64,000 nucleotides of DNA, from contig NC_092878.1 in assembly GCF_028372415.1 (NCBI RefSeq), positions 3,933,501 through 3,997,500 on the forward strand. The letters are read 5' to 3'. The translations under genes were made by a program, and so were the position numbers. The notes below the pieces were generated by a model. That model did no database searches and was not told the origin of the DNA. It saw only the letters and a list, made by a program, of their open reading frames with translations. Shown here piece by piece: positions 58,380-64,000 of this stretch (within the stretch, counting starts at the first letter, position 1; each line of letters starts with the position of its first letter). This DNA is from Notamacropus eugenii (taxonomy: Eukaryota > Chordata > Mammalia > Diprotodontia > Macropodidae).

Positions 58380-61300
58380 GGGGGGGGAATAGCATTTTAT
58401 TTTTTCCAATTACATGTAAAGATAATTTTCAACATTCATTTTTTAAACAATTTTGTGTTCTAACATTTCTCCATCTTTCCTCAAGACAGCAAGCATTTCT
58501 GATATAGGTTATACATGTGCAAGCATGTCAATACACTTGTACTTTAGTCATGTTGTGAAAGAAGAAGCAGAACAAAAGGGAAAGGCTAAAAAAAAACAAA
58601 AGTAGTGCGCTTCAGTCTGCCTTCAGGCTCCGTAGTTCTCTGGACATGAGTCTTCAGGAATTGTCTTGCATCATCATATTGCTGAGAAGAGCTCAGTCTG
58701 TCGTATTGATCGTCGCACAGTGTCGCTGTGACCGTGTAGTTTTCCTGGTTCTTCTGACCATTTCACTCCGCATCTATTCACGTAGGTCTTCTCAGGCTTT
58801 TTTCTGAAATCCACCTGCTCATCATTTCTTACAGCGCAGTGGAATTCCATTGCATGTGTACACCACAACTTGTTCAGCCATTCCCCAGTTATTGGGCATC
58901 CTCTCAGTTTCCAATTCTTTGCAGCCACAAAAGAGATGCCATAAATACTTTTATACATATAGGTCCTTTTCCCATTTTGAAGATCTCTTTGGGGTACGGT
59001 CCTAGAAGTGGTATTGCTGGGTCAAAGGGTATGCGCATTTTTACAGCCCCTTGGTCATGATTCTAAATAGCTCTCCAGAATGGTTGGGTCAGCTCACCTC
59101 CCCAACAATGAATTAGTGTTCCAACCCTCCAAATCTTCTCCAGTATTTATCATTTTCCTGTTTTGTCACAGTAGCCAATCTGAGAGGTGTGATGTGGTAC
59201 CTCAGAGTTGTTTTGATTTGCATTTCTTTAATCAGTGATTGAGAGCATTTTTTCATATGACTATAGACATCTTTAATTTCTTCTGAAAACTGCCTGTTCA
59301 TATCCTTTGACCATTTATCAATTGGAGAATGGCTTGATTTTTGTAAATTTGACTCCGTTCTCAATATATTTTGGGAATGAGGCCTTTATCACAGGCACTA
59401 GTTGTAAAAATTCTTTCCCAGTTTTCTTCTTCCCCCCTAATCTTGGTTGCATTGGCTTTGTGCAAAAACTTCAATTTGTTGTAATCAAAGTTGTCCATTT
59501 TGTATTTCACAATGTTTTCTATCTCGTTTGGTCATAAATTCCTCCATTCTCCATAAATCTGACAAACTATTCCTTGCTCCCCTAGTTTGTTGATAGTATC
59601 ACCCTTCATACCTACATCGTGCACCCATTTGGACTTTATTCTGCTCTGCGGGGTCAGGCATTTTGACCTCTTATTGTTCTTCCAGATGAATTTGTTATTA
59701 TTTTTTCTAGCTCTACAAAATAATTTGTTGGCACTTTGATTGGTATGACATTGAACAAGTAAATTCAGGTAGAATTGTCATTTTTGTTACATTATCTCAG
59801 CCTATTCATGAGCAGTTAATATTTTTCTAGTTGTTTAGATCTGACTTTGTGTGAAAAGTGTTGTGTAATTGCGTTCATATAGTTCCTGGGTTGCCTTGGC
59901 AATAGACTCCTAAGTATTTTATATTGTCTACGGTTATTTTAAATGGAATTTCTCTTTCTATCTCTTGCTACTGGGCTTTGTTGTTAATATATAGAAATGC
60001 TGATGATTTGTGTGGGTTTGTTCTGTATCCTGCAACTTTGCTGAAGTTAATTATTTCAAGTTTTTCAGTTGATTCTCGTATGCTTCTCTGAGCACACCAT
60101 CATATCATGCTCAAAGAATGATAGTTTTGTTTCCTCGTTGCCTGTTCTAATTCTTCAATTTCCTTTTCTTCTCACTGCTAAAGCTAACATTTCTAGTACG
60201 ATGTTGAATAATAATTATGATTATGGACATCCTTGTTTCTCTGCCAATCTTACTGGAAATGCTTCGAGCTTATCCCTGTTATAGATAATGCTTATCATTT
60301 TAAGAAAAGCTCCATTTATTCCTATGTTTTCCAGCGTTTTTAATAGGAATGAGTGCTGTATTTTGTCAAAAGCTTTTTCTGCATCGATTGAGGTAATTAT
60401 ATTTTGGGGGGTTTTGTTATTGATAGGGTCAGTTATGCTAATAGTTTTCCTAATATTGAACCAGCCCTGAATTCCTGAGATAAATCATTCTTGGTCATAG
60501 TGTATTAATCTGCTGATAAATTGCCACAATCCCTTCGATAATATTTTATTTAAAATTTTTGCCTCAATATTCATTAGGGAAATTGGTCAGTAATTTTCTT
60601 TCTTTGTTTTGGCTTTTCCTGATTTAGGTATCAGCTCCATATTTGTGTCATTAAAAGGAATTTAGTAGGACTCTTTCTTCACCTATTTTTCCAAATAGTT
60701 TATATAGCATTGGAATGAATTATTCTTTAAATGTTTAGTAGAATTCACTTGTAAATCCGTCTGGCCCTGGAGATCTTTTTCTTAGGGGATTCATTGATGG
60801 CTTGTTCAGTTTCTTTTTCTAAGATAGGGTTAAGTATTTTATTTCCTCTTCTGTTAATCTGAGCAATTTATATTTTTGTAAACATTCATCCATTTCACTA
60901 AAATTGTCAGATTTATTGGCATACAGTTGGGTAAAACCTCCTAATTACTGCTTTAATTTCTTTTTATTTGTGGTGAATTCACCCTTTTCATTTTTGATAC
61001 TAGTAATTTAGTTTTTTTAATTTTTTAATCAAATTAACTAGGGTTTCATCTATTTTATCATAGTGGTTTTTTTTTAATAATCCAGCTCTTAGTTTTATTT
61101 ATTAGTTCAATAGTTTTCTTATGCTATTTCCCCCCCCCAAATATATTAATTATTTGTTTTCATTTTCTTACTTTCAGTTTTATTCATCTCTCCTGTGAGT
61201 TTCAAATTTTGTAATTTGGTCTTTAATTGGGGATTTTTAATTTGGCTCCTTTCTAGCTTTTTAGATTGCGTGCCCAATTCATTGATCTGCTTTTTCTCTG

Positions 61301-64000
61301 TTTTATTCATGTAAGCGTTTAGAGATAAATAACTTCCCATACGTACTGCTTTGACTGCATTCCATGTATTTGGTATGTGGTCTCATTATTGTCTTTCTCT
61401 TTGATGAAATTACTGATTGTGTTGTTTGATCCACTCATTCTTTGAGATTAGATTATTTAGTTTCCAATTTTTACCGTATCATGATCTGGAAAGGATGCAT
61501 TTAGCATTTCTGCCTTTCGACATCAGATTGTGAGGTTTTTGTGCCCTAATACATGGTCGGTTTTTGTGTAGGTGCTATGCGCTGCTGAGGGAAAAGATAT
61601 GTTCTCTATTCTCCCCCCCAGAGGTCTGCCATATCCAGCTTTTCTAAAATTCTGTTCACCTCCTTAACTTCTTTCTTGTTTAGGTTGTGGTTAGATTTAT
61701 CGAATTCTGAGAGGGGCAGGTGGAAGTCCCCCAGTAATGCAGTTTTGTTGTCTGTCTCTTCCTGTAACTCACCTAACTTCTCCAAGAATTTGGATGCTAT
61801 ACAGCTGGAGGCATATGTTTAGTATTGATATTACTTCATTGTCTTTAGTACCTTTTAGCAAGATGTAGTTTTCCTTCCTTGTCTCTTTCAGTTAGATCTG
61901 TTTCTGTTTTTTCTGAGATGAGGATTGCTACCCCTGCTTTTTTAACTTCAGCTGAAGCATAATATATTCTGCTCTAGCCTTTTACATTTACTGTGTGTGT
62001 ATGTGTCTCTCTCTGCTTCGGATGTGTTTCTTGAAAACAACATATTGTAGGATTCTTGCTTTTAATCCACTCCGCTATCTCCTTCCATTTTACGGGAGAG
62101 TTCATGCCATTCCCGTTCACAGTCATGATTACTGTGTATTTCCCTCCATTCTGTTTCTCCCTTGTTTATATTTCTCTCTCTCCTTTCACCCTCACCACTG
62201 TTTTGCTTCTGACCACCACCCCTTCAGTATGCCCTCCCTGCTAACACCACATCACTTTTTCTTTTCTCCTTTCCCCTCCTACTTCCCTGCAGGGTACAGA
62301 GCTTTCTTTACCCACCTGGGTGTGTATGTTATTACCTCTTTAAGCAAGAGTAAGGTTCAGACAATGCTCGCTTCCTTCGCTTCCCTCCTTTCTTTCCCTC
62401 TACTGAATAAGTCATTCATGCCTCTTCGTGTGATTATAGTTTACCCCATTCTGCCTTCCCCTTTCTTCTCCCAGTATAGTCCTTTTTTTCACCATCACAT
62501 CAACATCGACTTATACCCACACCTTCTGTCTAAGCATAGAGATACAGTTAAGAGTTACAAATACCATCCTCTCATGTAGGAATGGAAACAGTTTAATGTT
62601 GTTGGCTACTGTGCTTTTCTTTCCTGCTTACCTTTTCGTGCTTCTCTTGAGTCTTGTCTTTGAAGAGCATGTTTTTAGTTTAGCTCTGGTCTTTTCATCA
62701 GGACAGTTTGAAAGTCCTCTGCTTCATTGAATATCCATCTTTTACCCTGGAAGTTTATGCTAGATTTTGCTGGGTAGTTGATTATTGGTTGTAGTCCAAG
62801 CTCCTTTGCCTTCCAGAATATATTCCAAGTCCTCCAGTCTTTCATTTTGAAGCCACTAAGTCCTGTGCAGTCCCCTCTGTGACTCCTTGATCATATTCCT
62901 TGGAGTTTTCATTTTGAGATCTCTTTCAGGAGGTTACCAGTTGTTGCTTTCAATGACTGTTTTACCCTCTGATTCTAGGATATCAAGGCAGTTTTCTTGG
63001 CCTTGAAAAGATGCCATCCAGATTCTTTTTTTCATTTTTCATCTTGGCTTTCAACTAGTCCAATAATTCTTAAATTTTCTCTCCTGGATCTGTTTTCCAG
63101 GTCAATTTTTTTCCCCAATGAAACATTTTACATTTTCTTCTATTTTTTCATTCTTTTGATTTTATTTGACTAATCCTTGGTGTCCCATAGTCATTAGCTT
63201 TGACTTGCCCAGTTCTGATTTTTAAGGAATTATTTTCTTTAGTTACCTTTTGTACCTCATTTCCCATTTGGCCAATTCTGTTTTTTAAAGAGTTGTTTTC
63301 TTTAGTCAATTTTTGTGCTTTCTCTTCCAAGTTGTTGACTCTTTTTTTGTAATTCTATTGCATAACTCTGATTTCTTTTCCCAATTTTTCTTCTATCTCT
63401 CTTACTTAATTTTTAAAATCCTTTTTGAGTTCTTCCCAGAGGATTTTTGGGGCTTGAGACCAATCCCTTTGAGACTTCACATGTAGGCATTTTGACATTG
63501 TTGTCCTCTTCTGAGTTTGCATTTGGATCTTCCCAGTTCCCAAAGTAGCTTTCTGTGGTCAGGGCTCTTTTTTGGTTTTTGCTCAATTTTTTAAAAGTTG
63601 AGCTCTGCTCCTGGGGTACAAAGAGCACTGTCCCAAATTTCTTGCACTGGGGAGCCAGGGGCCTGGTCCCTGGTTTTCTACTCCAGGGCTTCTAGGGCTC
63701 GCAATTTGCCTACTAAGCTGGGATGGCCTGGCTTAGTTGTGCCTTTTGTGCCCTGGGTTCCAGGGATGGCAGTTTGCTGGAGATCTCACAGCTGGCCTGC
63801 TGTGCCACAACCACAGGGCCTCAGTTGATCCCTGCTGTGGCTAAGAGCCTCCCACTGGCTTGCATGGGCACTACCAGTGCTGGGCTGCACTCCACATTTG
63901 CCCAAGTTAAATAGACCTTTCCTGAAGTCTTTCTACATTGTCTTGGGCTGGGAAATTGTTTCACTCCTGCTTTTTGTGGATTGTGTCACTCCAGAATTTT
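58380..64000 (-). mobile_element. Near full-length LINE-1, decayed, runs off the edge
   Basis: Minus-strand LINE-1 with its 3' end at about 58380 (ccaattacatgtaaag). ORF2 relics run to about 62050, an inter-ORF spacer covers about 62080-62680, ORF1 covers about 62690-63630, and the 5' UTR continues past the window. The reverse-transcriptase FADD box near 60100 reads FEHD-like text here, and stops are frequent, so ORF2 is dead. It lies antisense in COPS2 intron 1. Confidence 0.85.
62690..63630 (-). pseudogene. LINE-1 ORF1, broken
   Basis: Minus-strand relic of the ORF1 protein. The coiled-coil part near 63150-63330 has repeated LTKENNSLKNRIGQM-like heptads. The RRM-like part near 63050-63120 keeps text such as DLENRSRRENLRII, with frame changes on either side. 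The N-terminal part (about 63413-63628) is in another frame. Multiple frameshifts exclude an intact protein. Confidence 0.75.

Noticed and set aside
61995..62579. A 194-codon plus-strand frame
   Set aside because: It is antisense to the LINE-1 spacer and reflects C/T-rich composition.
53000..64000. COPS2 exon 2 and later exons
   Set aside because: Text expected for exon 2 (EYSEDS and following) was looked for by eye and not found.
1..64000. CRISPR arrays, operons, tRNA or rRNA genes
   Set aside because: The sequence is mammalian nuclear DNA. The tRNA-like stretches are SINE heads, and no regular spacer-repeat array is present.

Overview
The window looks like mammalian, probably marsupial, nuclear DNA. 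Three things point there: tRNA-headed CORE-type SINEs of the MAR1 kind, a SINE ending in an RTE-like tail, and LINE-1 and half-LINE-1 (HAL1) elements whose ORF1 type I associate with marsupials, all on a dense background of L2, L3/CR1-like and MIR fossils. The species cannot be read from the sequence. Repeat family names are from memory and were not checked against a library.

Two protein-coding genes lie head to head. GALK2 (N-acetylgalactosamine kinase) is on the minus strand, with coding exon 1 at 45735-45787, exon 2 at 35754-35842 and exon 3 at 21399-21522. The junction phases agree with each other and with the human protein. Intron 1 is about 9.9 kb, intron 2 about 14.2 kb, and intron 3 runs off the left edge. 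COPS2 (COP9 signalosome subunit 2) is on the plus strand. Only its first coding exon, 52281-52334, is visible, and its intron 1 fills the rest of the window. Each first exon sits in its own CG-rich region, and the two start codons are about 6.5 kb apart, with L2/MIR/MAR1 repeats and a CA-rich minisatellite between them.

The most interesting mobile elements are two HAL1 copies. Each has a LINE-1-type 5' region with a YY1-like motif, one ORF1, no ORF2, an A-rich 3' end and a target-site duplication. The plus-strand copy (16582-19366) has a broken ORF1. The minus-strand copy (36834-39667) has an intact 362-codon ORF1. They lie in opposite orientation in GALK2 introns 3 and 1 and so bracket exons 2 and 3, a layout that could favour RNA pairing across those exons.

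Other large elements are a decayed minus-strand LINE-1 at 58380-64000 (ORF1, spacer and ORF2, running off the right edge), a plus-strand LINE-1 with a large internal deletion at 30436-33660, several LINE-1 3' ends, two probable solo LTRs, non-autonomous hAT-like elements, and tracts of CA, CACAGA and polypurine repeats. The remaining stretches are AT-rich intronic DNA in which I see no gene. Most long open frames in GC-rich or simple-repeat DNA are artefacts.
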